Shown piece after piece: positions 25,497 through 33,345 of a stretch of 64,000 bases of DNA. The stretch is from assembly GCF_041261445.1 (NCBI RefSeq), contig NZ_JBGCCU010000034.1, positions 45,295-109,294 of the forward strand, read 5' to 3'. A program made the position numbers and the translations under genes. Origin of the DNA: Catenulispora sp. EB89 (GTDB lineage Bacteria > Actinomycetota > Actinomycetes > Streptomycetales > Catenulisporaceae). The first letter of the stretch is position 1; the number at the start of each line of letters is the position of its first letter. The notes beneath the pieces were generated by a model that made no database searches, had not been told where the DNA came from, and was given only the letters and a program-made list of their open reading frames with translations.

Positions 25497-25877
25497 ATGA
25501 CCCCCGAAGAGCTGAAGTACACCGCCGAGCATGAGTGGGTCCGCTCCGGCGACGCCGACAGCGTCCGCGTCGGGATCACCGACTACGCCCAGGAGCAGTT
25601 GGGCGACATCGTCTTCGTGCAGCTGCCCGAGGTGGGTGCCAAGATCACCGCCGGCGAGCCGTGCGGCGAGCTGGAGTCCACCAAGAGCGTCAGCGACCTG
25701 TACGCGCCGCTGACCGGCACCGTCACCGCCGTCAACGCCGAGCTGGACTCCTCACCCGAGCTGGTGAACTCCGACCCCTACGGCGAGGGGTGGATCTTCG
25801 ACGTCCAGCCCGACGACGCCTCCGAGGTCGACGCGCTGCTGGACTCGAAGGGCTACGAGGCGACCATCGCCGAGTAG
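25497..25877 (+). CDS. gcvH: Glycine cleavage system H protein
   Basis: Lipoyl carrier of the glycine cleavage complex, shuttling the aminomethyl group between P, T and L proteins. 126 residues, full length, with EHEWVR, GDIVFVQLPEVG and the lipoylation site ESTKSVSD (Lys63). P, T and L genes are not in the window; in many actinobacteria gcvH stands in this envelope/regulator block (Rv1826), separate from them. ATG 25497 lies after GGCGGCAAGGAAG. Confidence 0.96.
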   Translation: MTPEELKYTAEHEWVRSGDADSVRVGITDYAQEQLGDIVFVQLPEVGAKITAGEPCGELESTKSVSDLYAPLTGTVTAVNAELDSSPELVNSDPYGEGWIFDVQPDDASEVDALLDSKGYEATIAE

Positions 25878-26147
25878 CACCTGCCGGCCTGCGCCGCCGA
25901 TGGTCCGGGACCGGCCTGATCCGGTTGCCGGACCTTCGTGTTCACACCCCGCTCGCCGGGCCCGCCGGGCAGGCTGATTCGAAGGCTGATACGACGTAGT
26001 CTGGGTGGATGGCGTGGATGTCAGAGCACGAAAGACACGTCATCTCGGCGCGTTCCGGTTGACCTCGACAAGAGGCGCCCCATAAGTTGCGACCAACGCA
26101 GGCGGCAGCCACAACCGCCACAGTGAATACTCCGGGAGGCCCACGAC

Positions 26148-26693
26148 ATGCCGTTCTGCACCAGGTGCGGGAACGCCAACCAAGCGGGGAGCCGCTTCTG
26201 CTCGCACTGCGGCACCGCATTGGCCGAGTCCCCGCTGCCGGGTGACCCCTTGGTGCCCGAGGGGGCGGCGGAGCGGACCTCGACGATGTCCCTGGTCAGC
26301 GTGGAGGCCGCCGCGGAAGCGGAGGTCGGCGGCGGCGGGGAGGAGACCGAGCGGATCGGCCTGGGCCCGGCCGACCGCGAGGCGCTGGCCGCGCTCCCGG
26401 CCGGCTCGGCGCTGCTGGTGGTGCGGCGCGGCCCGAACGCCGGCAGCCGGTTCCTGCTGGACGCCGACGTCACCACGGTCGGGCGCAGCCCGGACAGCGA
26501 CATCTTCCTGGACGACGTCACCGTCTCCCGCCGGCACGCCGAGTTCGTGCGCAGCGCGCAGGGGTTCCTGGTGCGCGACGTCGGGAGCCTGAACGGCACC
26601 TACGTGGACCGCAACCTGATCCAGGAGGCGCTCCTGCGGGACGGCGACGAGGTGCAGGTCGGCAAGTACCGCCTGGTGTTCCACGCGGGCTGA
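26148..26693 (+). CDS. garA: FHA-domain protein with N-terminal zinc ribbon (GarA-like)
   Basis: 181 residues. N terminus is a CxxC-x10-CxxC ribbon (Cys4, 7, 18, 21; FCTRCGNANQAGSRFCSHCG), not present in mycobacterial GarA. Then TSTMSLVSVE (Thr44/Thr46), in the place of GarA's ETTSV phosphorylation site, and the FHA domain (about 85-181) with GRSPDSDIFLDDVTVSRRHAEF, GSLNGTYVDR and GDEVQVGKYRLVF, the phosphothreonine-binding loops intact. GarA/OdhI switches off 2-oxoglutarate dehydrogenase and stimulates glutamate synthesis unless phosphorylated by PknB/PknG-type kinases. Position matches Rv1827; function inferred from that and the domain. Confidence 0.88.
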   Translation: MPFCTRCGNANQAGSRFCSHCGTALAESPLPGDPLVPEGAAERTSTMSLVSVEAAAEAEVGGGGEETERIGLGPADREALAALPAGSALLVVRRGPNAGSRFLLDADVTTVGRSPDSDIFLDDVTVSRRHAEFVRSAQGFLVRDVGSLNGTYVDRNLIQEALLRDGDEVQVGKYRLVFHAG

Positions 26694-26775
26694 GCCGACC
26701 CCGGCGGCCGCTCGGCGGCCGTGCTTTCGCAGACGGTCAAGCTGGGGGGCCGGCAGGAGAGGTGAGGAGAGCGGC

Positions 26776-27966
26776 GTGTCCGGCGAGGCGCTCACCATCG
26801 GCGAAGTCATCGGCCGGCTGGCCGCCGACTTCCCGGACTTGACCGTGTCCAAGATCCGCTACCTCGAGAGCGGCGGTCTGATCAGCCCCGGCCGCACCCC
26901 GGCCGGGTACCGCCGCTTCAGCGAGGAGGACGTCGAGAAGCTGCGCTGGGTGCTGGCCGCGCAGCGCGACCAGTACCTGCCGCTGAAGGTGATCCGGCAG
27001 CACCTGGCGGCCGACGGGCCGCGGGTGACGCTGGGGGACGCCGACGCCATAGTGGCCGCGCTGACGTCGGGGGCCGATCTGGCCTCCGTGCCGGATCCGG
27101 ACGCCGAGGGGCTGGACGATCGGGGGCGGGCCGGTCAGGACGGCTCCGGTCGAGCCGGTCGGGACGGTCGAGACAGCGCCGGACGAGACAGCGCCGGTCG
27201 AGTGGATGCCGAGCACGACAACGCGCCGCTGCCTCCGACGGCCACGCTGACCCCGCCGCTGCCACCGCTGCCCCGGACGCGTGCGGCCACCGTCGCCGAT
27301 CCGGAGTTCTACCGGCTCACCCGGGCCGATGTCGGCGAGCTGCATCTGGGGCGCGAGGCACTGGCCCGGACCGCGGGCGTGTCCGAGTCCTTGCTCGCCG
27401 ACCTGGTCGCCTACGGCCTGCTGCCGAACCTCGACGACTACGGCGGCGACGCGGTGTTCATCGCGCGGGCCGCCGCCGCGCTGACCGAGTACGGGCTCGA
27501 ACCCCGGCACCTGCGGCCGTTGCTGCTCGGCGCGCGGAACACCGCCGGGCTGCTGGGCACGCTCCTGCCGACGCGGCGCCACGACGGCGTCACCGGCTCC
27601 GGACGGCAGGCGGCGGCCTCCCGGGCGGCCTCGCGCACCGCGGAGGCCGCCGCGGCGGCTGTGAAGCTCTACGCGGCGCTGCTGCGGGCCGAGCTGGCCG
27701 GCGGTGCCGCTCCGGCGGGACAAGCCCAGCACGGCCCGCCGGTCCAGCAAGTTCCGCAATCTCAGCACAGCACCGCGCCGACAGCCCACGCTCCCTCGGC
27801 GCCGGTGCCGGCTCAGCCCCCGGTCCCGGAGCCGGAACCCCAGCCCACCGCCCCCGCGGCCCTGGTTCCGCCGGCCCCGGCCGACGCCCCGCCGCCGCCG
27901 TCCGCACCGGCATCCCGGGAATCTTCCGGCAACCCCGGCATGCCCGGCGGGCCCGCAGCGCGATAG
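26776..27966 (+). CDS. ftsR: MerR-family regulator, FtsR-type
   Basis: 396 residues. Winged helix at 1-75 (LTIGEVIGRLAADFPDLTVSKIRYLESGGLISPGRTPAGYRRFSEEDVEKLRWVLAAQRDQYLPLKVIRQHL), a variable linker (about 85-170), a second helical domain (about 175-300: FYRLTRADVGELHLGREALARTAGVSESLLADLVAYGLL) and a Pro/Gln/Ala-rich tail (310-396). Equivalent to Rv1828 and to FtsR of Corynebacterium, which activates ftsZ; the symbol is given on that basis. GTG 26776. Confidence 0.8.
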   Translation: MSGEALTIGEVIGRLAADFPDLTVSKIRYLESGGLISPGRTPAGYRRFSEEDVEKLRWVLAAQRDQYLPLKVIRQHLAADGPRVTLGDADAIVAALTSGADLASVPDPDAEGLDDRGRAGQDGSGRAGRDGRDSAGRDSAGRVDAEHDNAPLPPTATLTPPLPPLPRTRAATVADPEFYRLTRADVGELHLGREALARTAGVSESLLADLVAYGLLPNLDDYGGDAVFIARAAAALTEYGLEPRHLRPLLLGARNTAGLLGTLLPTRRHDGVTGSGRQAAASRAASRTAEAAAAAVKLYAALLRAELAGGAAPAGQAQHGPPVQQVPQSQHSTAPTAHAPSAPVPAQPPVPEPEPQPTAPAALVPPAPADAPPPPSAPASRESSGNPGMPGGPAAR

Positions 27967-27976
27967 GGTGGACACC

Positions 27977-28447
27977 GTGAACGAACTCGACGTCGTCGGC
28001 GTCCGCGTCGAGATGCCGTCCAACCAGACGATCGTGCTGCTCCGCGAGGTCAGCGGCGAGCGGTACCTGCCGATCTGGATCGGGGCCAACGAGGCCTCGG
28101 CCATCGCGCTGGCCCAGCAGGGCGTCACGCCGCCGCGCCCGCTGACGCACGACCTGTTCCGGGACGTGCTGGCCGCCTTCGGCCGGCAGCTGCTGGAGGT
28201 CCGCATCACCGCGATGCGCGACATGGTCTTCTACGCCGAGCTGGTCTTCGACGGCGGCCTGCAGGTCAGCGCGCGCCCCTCGGACGCCATCGCGCTGGCG
28301 CTGCGGACCGGTGCGACCATCTACGGGGCCGAGGAAGTGCTCGCCGAGAGCAGCATCCTGATCCCGGACGAGCAGGAGGACGAGGTGGAAGTGGAGCGCT
28401 TCCGCGAGTTCCTCGACCAGGTCTCGCCCGAGGACTTCGGCGCCTGA
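27977..28447 (+). CDS. Bifunctional nuclease-family protein (DUF151)
   Basis: 156 residues, full length. Family signatures NQTIVLLREVSGERYLPIWIGANEASAIALAQQGV, RPLTHDLFRDVLAAFG and SARPSDAIALALRTGATIY. DUF151 members have been reported with RNase/DNase activity in plants; the bacterial role is unsettled. Equivalent of Rv1829. GTG 27977 (VNELDVVGVRVE) matches the family start better than GTG 27968; the gene follows ftsR with almost no gap, so they share a transcript. Confidence 0.9.
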   Translation: MNELDVVGVRVEMPSNQTIVLLREVSGERYLPIWIGANEASAIALAQQGVTPPRPLTHDLFRDVLAAFGRQLLEVRITAMRDMVFYAELVFDGGLQVSARPSDAIALALRTGATIYGAEEVLAESSILIPDEQEDEVEVERFREFLDQVSPEDFGA

Positions 28448-28852
28448 CGGTCCGGCCGCCTGAGTATCTGGCGCCCGACCTCCTACCACCTGATCCCTTG
28501 AGCATCGCCACGAGGCCGGGGAACCGGCTTCCCGCGCTCACCGCGAAGGTCGGATAGTCCGATTCACGAAGACACGCCCGATGCCTCCCGGGCGATGTCG
28601 TTGACCGGCGCCCCGTGCCGCGCATACGGTCGAAGACAGCTAGAGGCAGACGTAACTGGAGGGGCGAGCCGAGACCGTGGCCCGGACGGCCTACGTCGGC
28701 CGCCGACGGCCGCGGCGCCGATCGGCACCGGCGAATCGGGTTTGCGGAGACTGATCGACGTCAAGGAATCCGGGCGAGGGATCTTTCTTTCCCGACAACA
28801 CGGATCGGCGTGGGTTCCCTCACTGGGGCTCTTCAAGCGGAAGGCCAAGCAC
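28448..28852. other. Gap between DUF151 gene and second MerR gene
   Basis: About 400 bases without a convincing gene; open frames there lack family similarity. It probably holds a separate promoter for the second MerR gene. GGAAGG about 28838-28845 precedes its ATG. No hairpin of note. Confidence 0.4.
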
Positions 28853-29509
28853 ATGACCGGGACGGGCGCTGCGAGCGGGAGCGGGTTCCCGCGCGCGGTC
28901 GGACCGGGCGACCTGCCGGCCGCCCCCGCGCGGCGGCCGGACGCCCCGCCGGCCGGCTACCGCGGGCCGACGGCCTGCGCCGCGGCCGGGATCACCTACC
29001 GCCAGCTGGACTACTGGGCCCGCACCGGCCTGGTCGAGCCCTCGATCCGGTCCGCCACGGGCTCCGGGTCGCAGCGGCTGTACGGCTTCCGCGACATCAT
29101 CGCGCTGAAGATCGTCAAGCGCCTGCTGGACACCGGGGTCTCGCTGCAGAACATCCGCATCGCGGTCGGCTACCTGCGCGCCCGCGGCGAGGCCGACCTG
29201 GCCGGCGTCACCCTGATGAGCGACGGCGCGAGCGTCTACGAGTGCACGTCCCCGGACGAGGTCTTCGACCTGGTGCAGGGCGGCCAGGGGGTGTTCGGGA
29301 TCGCCGTGGACGCGGTGTGCCGCGAGGTCGAGGGGACGCTGAGGCAGTTCCCGGGCGCCGGCGAGGACGTCGCGGGCGGTGCTGGCGCGGGATCCGGCGC
29401 TGGATCCGGCGCGAGTGTCGCCGGCACCGGTACAGCTCCGGGAGACCAGGACGACGCGTCGCAGGCCGTGGACGAACTGGCCCGGCGGCGGCGGATAAAG
29501 GCGGTCTGA
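28853..29509 (+). CDS. MerR-family regulator (Rv1830-type)
   Basis: 218 residues. After a Pro/Ala-rich lead of about 35 residues comes the winged helix (YRGPTACAAAGITYRQLDYWARTGLVEPSIRSATGSGSQRLYGFRDIIALKIVKRLLDTGVSLQNIRIAVGYL), then a ligand/dimer part (DLAGVTLMSDGASVYECTSPDEVFDLVQGGQGVFGIAVDAVCREVEG) and a Gly/Ala-rich tail. The SGSQRLYGFRDI wing is typical of the Rv1830 group, reported to control cell-division or drug-tolerance genes in mycobacteria. Targets here are unknown. Confidence 0.88.
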   Translation: MTGTGAASGSGFPRAVGPGDLPAAPARRPDAPPAGYRGPTACAAAGITYRQLDYWARTGLVEPSIRSATGSGSQRLYGFRDIIALKIVKRLLDTGVSLQNIRIAVGYLRARGEADLAGVTLMSDGASVYECTSPDEVFDLVQGGQGVFGIAVDAVCREVEGTLRQFPGAGEDVAGGAGAGSGAGSGASVAGTGTAPGDQDDASQAVDELARRRRIKAV

Positions 29510-29591
29510 GACCGGTGACCCCCGGGTTTTCCCGGACCGGCGCGGCGCCGATCCGGCGGAACCGCGGTCCACGGCCCGGCGTCTACTGCAC

Positions 29592-30317
29592 GTGACCCGA
29601 ATTCCGCTGCGCCGGTGGCTGTCCCAGCGCGTGCCCCGGACCCGAAAGAGCCAGCGCCGGCTGTACCAGGCCGCGGTGCTCGCCGTGGTGCTGCTGTTCG
29701 CGCCGGTGACCGCCGTGCGGGCCTACGCGTCCCCCTATCAGCGCACCGCGGCCTCGGTGCCCTACGAGCCGGTCGCGATCGTGTTCGGCGCGGGTGCTCC
29801 CAACGGCCGGCCGACGCCGTACCTGGCGCGGCGCCTGGACGTCGCCCTGGATCTGTACCAGCGCGGCAAGGTGACCGTGATCCTGGTGACCGGCGACAAC
29901 TCGCACCCCGGCTACGACGAGCCGACCGTGATGCGCGACTACCTGGTGGCCCGGGGCGTGCCGACGGCGCGGATCGTGCGCGACTTCGCGGGGTTCGACA
30001 CCTGGGCCTCGTGCGCGCGGGCCAAGAAGATCTTCGGGGTCGATCACGCCACGCTGGTGACGCAGGACTTCCACATGCCGCGCGCGCTGCTGCTGTGCCG
30101 CGCGGCGGGGATCGACGGGTACGGGGTCCCCGACACCGGCGAGTCCGTGGACGGCGAGAACGAGCTGGTCCACGACTCGGCGCGGGAGGTGCTGGCCGGG
30201 ATCAAGGCCTGGGGGCAGGCCGTGTTCCAGCCGGATCCGGTGCTGGGGAAGAAGGAGACCGGCGTGGCGAACGCGCTGGCGGCGGCGGGCGTCAAAGCCG
30301 CTGCGCTGTTGCGATGA
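29592..30317 (+). CDS. SanA/YdcF-family (DUF218) membrane protein
   Basis: 241 residues: basic N terminus, one membrane segment (about 24-45, LYQAAVLAVVLLFAPVTAVRA), then the DUF218 fold with VAIVFGAGAPNGRPTPYLARRLDVALDLY, VTGDNSHPGYDEPTVMRDYLVARGV and VTQDFHMPRALLLCRAAGI. SanA in enterobacteria affects envelope permeability to vancomycin; actual reaction unknown. The 3' end overlaps the convergent methyltransferase gene by 26 bases. Confidence 0.85.
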   Translation: MTRIPLRRWLSQRVPRTRKSQRRLYQAAVLAVVLLFAPVTAVRAYASPYQRTAASVPYEPVAIVFGAGAPNGRPTPYLARRLDVALDLYQRGKVTVILVTGDNSHPGYDEPTVMRDYLVARGVPTARIVRDFAGFDTWASCARAKKIFGVDHATLVTQDFHMPRALLLCRAAGIDGYGVPDTGESVDGENELVHDSAREVLAGIKAWGQAVFQPDPVLGKKETGVANALAAAGVKAAALLR

Positions 30318-31113
30318 GGATGTTGTAGGAGAAGGGGACGGTGTCCTCGGGCGTGATCGACTCGCGAAGGGCGTCGCGGAAGACGTCGCGAAGACGCGCC
30401 ATCGCGGCCTCGTCGAGCGGCTCGAAGTCGTAGAGGCTGGAGATGCCGGCCCACACCTGCTCGAACGGGCCGCCCAGATCGAGGGTCACCTTCTCGAACA
30501 CCGCCGGGGCGAAGCCGGCCGGGCTCAGGATCTCGTCGAGCCCGTCGCGGCTGCGCGTCCTCCGGTCGCCCAGCCGTGGCATCCGCTCGGCCTCGGGGAC
30601 CTGCTCGATCTCCTCGGTGGCCAGCGCGCGGAACCGGTCGTAGGCCTCGCCGAGCAGCACGCCGTCGCCGACCACGAACGCCAGGACCCCGCCCGGTGTC
30701 AGGACCCGGGCCACCTCCGCCGCGACCTGCTCGATGTCGGCCATCAGCATCAGCGCCATGTGGCAGACGCAGGCGTCGAAGCCGCCGTCGGGGAAGGGGA
30801 GCGCCTGGGCCCGCGCCACTTCGAGCGTGGTGCCGGACAGCGCCGGGCGTTCGCGGGCGAGCGCCAGGGTCTCCGGGGAAAGGTCCACCCCGGCGAGCCG
30901 CCGACCGCTCTCCCCGGCCAGGAGTTCGAGCAGGAAGCCGTCGCCGCAGCCGAGGTCCAGGACGCGCTCGCGGCCGGCCACCCGGTCGCGCAGGAGCTCG
31001 TAGCTGGACCGGCCCTCCGGGTCGCGGGCGTGGCCGAGCCATTCCGAGGTCACCGCCGGGTGCTCGGCGTGGAACGCGTGGAGGAACGCTTCTTGCGATG
31101 CGGCACTCGTCAT
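30292..31113 (-). CDS. SAM-dependent methyltransferase
   Basis: 273 residues, class I Rossmann methyltransferase: motif I VLDLGCGDGFLLELL (about 50-64), GVDLSPETLALAR, ALPFPDGGFDACVCHMALMLM and VLTPGGVLAFVVG. These UbiE/Methyltransf_11-type motifs show SAM binding but not the acceptor. Single gene, convergent with SanA-like and divergent from the VOC gene. Confidence 0.86.
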   Translation of the reverse strand: MTSAASQEAFLHAFHAEHPAVTSEWLGHARDPEGRSSYELLRDRVAGRERVLDLGCGDGFLLELLAGESGRRLAGVDLSPETLALARERPALSGTTLEVARAQALPFPDGGFDACVCHMALMLMADIEQVAAEVARVLTPGGVLAFVVGDGVLLGEAYDRFRALATEEIEQVPEAERMPRLGDRRTRSRDGLDEILSPAGFAPAVFEKVTLDLGGPFEQVWAGISSLYDFEPLDEAAMARLRDVFRDALRESITPEDTVPFSYNILIATAQRL

Positions 31114-31163
31114 ATCAACAGCCTACGGATGCCGGAGGTCGTACGGCGGACTAGCGTCGAGGC

Positions 31164-31514
31164 ATGATCACAGGTACTCACGCGATCCTCTACAGCACCG
31201 ACGCGGAGGCCGACCGGGCCTTCCTGCGGGACGTGCTCGACTTCCCGTACGTGGACGCCGGCGGCGGCTGGCTCATCTTCCAGCTGCCGCCGGCCGAGCT
31301 CGGTGTGCACCCGGCCGAGGGTCCGCCAGCCAGCGAGCTTTACCTGATGTGCGACGACCTGGACGCGACGCTGGCCGTGCTGGCGGCCCGGGGCGTGCAC
31401 TCGGTGGGGGAGCGGGACGAGGCGCGGTGGGGGGTGCGGGCGTGGATCCCGCTGCCGAGCGGGACGCGGCTCGGGTTGTACGAGCCGCGGCATCCGGTGG
31501 CGCGGGGGCTGTGA
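31164..31514 (+). CDS. VOC-family (glyoxalase-like) protein
   Basis: 116 residues with one vicinal-oxygen-chelate module pair: THAILYSTDAEADRAFLRDVLDFPYVDAGGGWLIFQLPPAELGVHP and LYLMCDDLDATLAVLAARGV, then GTRLGLYEP. Metal-ligand His and Glu positions are partly present (His6, His50-type, Glu111). Could be a small-molecule lyase/dioxygenase or a resistance-type binding protein; substrate unknown. Confidence 0.82.
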   Translation: MITGTHAILYSTDAEADRAFLRDVLDFPYVDAGGGWLIFQLPPAELGVHPAEGPPASELYLMCDDLDATLAVLAARGVHSVGERDEARWGVRAWIPLPSGTRLGLYEPRHPVARGL

Positions 31515-31528
31515 TCAGCGGGCGTTCT

Positions 31529-32032
31529 TCAGCCGGCGCTTTTCAGCCCGTGCCGGATCTCGTCCAGGATTCCCGGGACCGCGCGCTCGATCAGGTCCAG
31601 GACGTGCTCGAAGGCTTCGTCGTCCGCGTAGTAGGGGTCCGGCACGTCCAGGTCCGGACCGGCCGAGGGGTCGAAAGAGCGCAAAAGTCGGATCTTGTCC
31701 CGGTCCTGCTCGTCGCGCGCCAGGGCGCGCAGGTCCCGCAGGTGGTCGGCGTCCAGGGCGATGACGAGGTCGTAGTCGTCGAACCAGCCGCGCTGGAACT
31801 TGCGGGCGGCGTGGTCGGAGGTGAAGCCGTGGCGCCGCAGGGTGCGGACCGTGCGCCGGTCGGCGGCGTCCCCGGCGTGCCAGCCGCCGGTGCCGGAGCT
31901 GTCGACGATCGCCTTCAGGCCCTCGTCCTCGATGTACCTGCGCAGCACGTGCTCGGCCATGGGGGAGCGGCAGATGTTGCCGGTGCAGACGAAGGTCACG
32001 CGGTACGGGCCGCGGGCAGTGGTGTCGGACAT
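31529..32032 (-). CDS. Low-molecular-weight protein-tyrosine phosphatase
   Basis: 167 residues. The P-loop FVCTGNICRSPMAE (Cys-x5-Arg-Ser, Cys about residue 15) and the general-acid loop VPDPYYAD are both intact. Enzymes of this type remove phosphate from tyrosines or arginines, or act on exopolysaccharide kinases, as PtpA does. No tyrosine kinase is nearby. Confidence 0.92.
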   Translation of the reverse strand: MSDTTARGPYRVTFVCTGNICRSPMAEHVLRRYIEDEGLKAIVDSSGTGGWHAGDAADRRTVRTLRRHGFTSDHAARKFQRGWFDDYDLVIALDADHLRDLRALARDEQDRDKIRLLRSFDPSAGPDLDVPDPYYADDEAFEHVLDLIERAVPGILDEIRHGLKSAG

Positions 32033-32155
32033 GTGATCGATTCTCTCCGGTTCCGGGGGCTGCGGGGAATCGGGGGTTCGGAACGGTCTGAACGTCCGTT
32101 TGGGGATGTCATCGGGTACTTGAGCGATGAATCGGTAAAGCGGCAGCTCAGTGCG

Positions 32156-32896
32156 CTACCTCGGCATCTTCCGCCAGACCGCCTGCGGAACGAGCCGCGC
32201 GACGAAGTACGCGGGCCGCAGGGCACCCGGGACCCAGACCCGGATACGGCGCTTACGCAGGGCTTTCACCACCGCGTCGGCGACTTGGTCGGGCGTGCTG
32301 GACAGCGGCGCGGGGCTCATGCCCTCGGTCATGCGGCCGATGACGAAGCCGGAGCGGACCAGCAGGAGATGGACGCCGGTGCCGTGCAGCCGGTCGCCGA
32401 GGCCGCTGGCGAAGCCGTCCAGGCCGGCCTTGGCCGAGCCGTAGACGTAGTTCGCGCGGCGCACGCGCAGACCCGCGACCGAGGAGAAGACCACCAGGTC
32501 GCCCCGGCCCTGGGCCTGCAGCAGGGTGGCCAGCACGGTCAGGACGCTGATCTGTGCGACGTAGTCGGTGTGCACGACCTGCACGGCGTGCGCCGGATCG
32601 CGCTCGGCGAGCTCCTGGTCGCCGAGGATGCCGAAGGCCACGACCACGACGCCGACCGGCCCGGCGTCGGCGAAGATCTTGGTCAACAGCTCCGGATGCG
32701 CGGCGACCGCGTCGGCGTCGAACTCGACCCGGTGGATCTCCCGGGCCCCGGCCGACCCCAGCCGCGCCTCCTCGACCGCCAGCTCGTCGCTGCGCCGCGC
32801 GGCCAGGACCACGGTCCGCCCCGCCGCCAGCCGCTCGGCGACCTTGAGGCCGATCTCGCTGCGTCCGCCGAGCAGGAGCACGGCGCCTTCTGTCAT
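32156..32896 (-). CDS. SDR oxidoreductase similar to DprE2
   Basis: 246 residues from ATG 32896 (GTG 32911 is an alternative). Classical short-chain dehydrogenase: VLLLGGRSEIGLKVAERLA nucleotide loop, VVAFGILGDQE, VVFSSVAGLRVRRANYVYGSAKAGLDGFASGL with the catalytic Ser and YxxxK. GGRSEIGL and VRRANYVYGSAKAGLDGF are closely like DprE2, which with DprE1 epimerises decaprenyl-phospho-ribose to arabinose for arabinan synthesis. No dprE1 lies in the window, so either the partner is elsewhere or the substrate differs. Confidence 0.78.
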   Translation of the reverse strand: MTEGAVLLLGGRSEIGLKVAERLAAGRTVVLAARRSDELAVEEARLGSAGAREIHRVEFDADAVAAHPELLTKIFADAGPVGVVVVAFGILGDQELAERDPAHAVQVVHTDYVAQISVLTVLATLLQAQGRGDLVVFSSVAGLRVRRANYVYGSAKAGLDGFASGLGDRLHGTGVHLLLVRSGFVIGRMTEGMSPAPLSSTPDQVADAVVKALRKRRIRVWVPGALRPAYFVARLVPQAVWRKMPR

Positions 32897-33018
32897 CGCA
32901 CCCGGATTCACGGTCGCTCAGTCTGCCAGGTGCGTGTCGGATCCGGGCGCGGCCGTTCGTGGTAAGGGTGAGCGGCAGCCCGTGAGGGGCGCCGACGACG
33001 TACAGGAGTTGGTCTGAG

Positions 33019-33345
33019 ATGCAGTATCTGGTTTCCGTGCTCTTCGATGCTCCGGGGCGGGCCACCGAGGAGGAGGACGCGGCGATCGACGTGTTCAACG
33101 CCAAGCTGATCGCGGACGGGCACTGGGTCTTCGCCGGCGGGCTCGGCGAGCCGGTGAGTGCGACGGTGATCGACAACCGGGGCGCGGGGGACCCGATCTT
33201 CAGCGACGGGCCTTATGTCGAGTCGAAGGAGTTCCTGGCCGGGTTCTGGATCATCGAGGCGGAGGATCTGGACGTGGCGCTCAAGCTCGCCGCCGAGGGG
33301 TCGAAGGCGTGCAACCGGCGGGTCGAGGTGCGGCCGTTCCTGTGA
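33019..33345 (+). CDS. YCII/DGPF-domain protein
   Basis: 108 residues: MQYLVSVLFD start, DGPYVESKEFLAGFWIIEAEDLDVALKLAAEGSKACNRRVEVRPF. The DGPYVE motif and this overall pattern define the DGPF (YCII-like) family, which is nearly always next to ECF42 sigma factors. Enzymatic activity is not established; it is thought to be a sigma target or modulator. Stop overlaps the sigma start (GTGA). Confidence 0.9.
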   Translation: MQYLVSVLFDAPGRATEEEDAAIDVFNAKLIADGHWVFAGGLGEPVSATVIDNRGAGDPIFSDGPYVESKEFLAGFWIIEAEDLDVALKLAAEGSKACNRRVEVRPFL

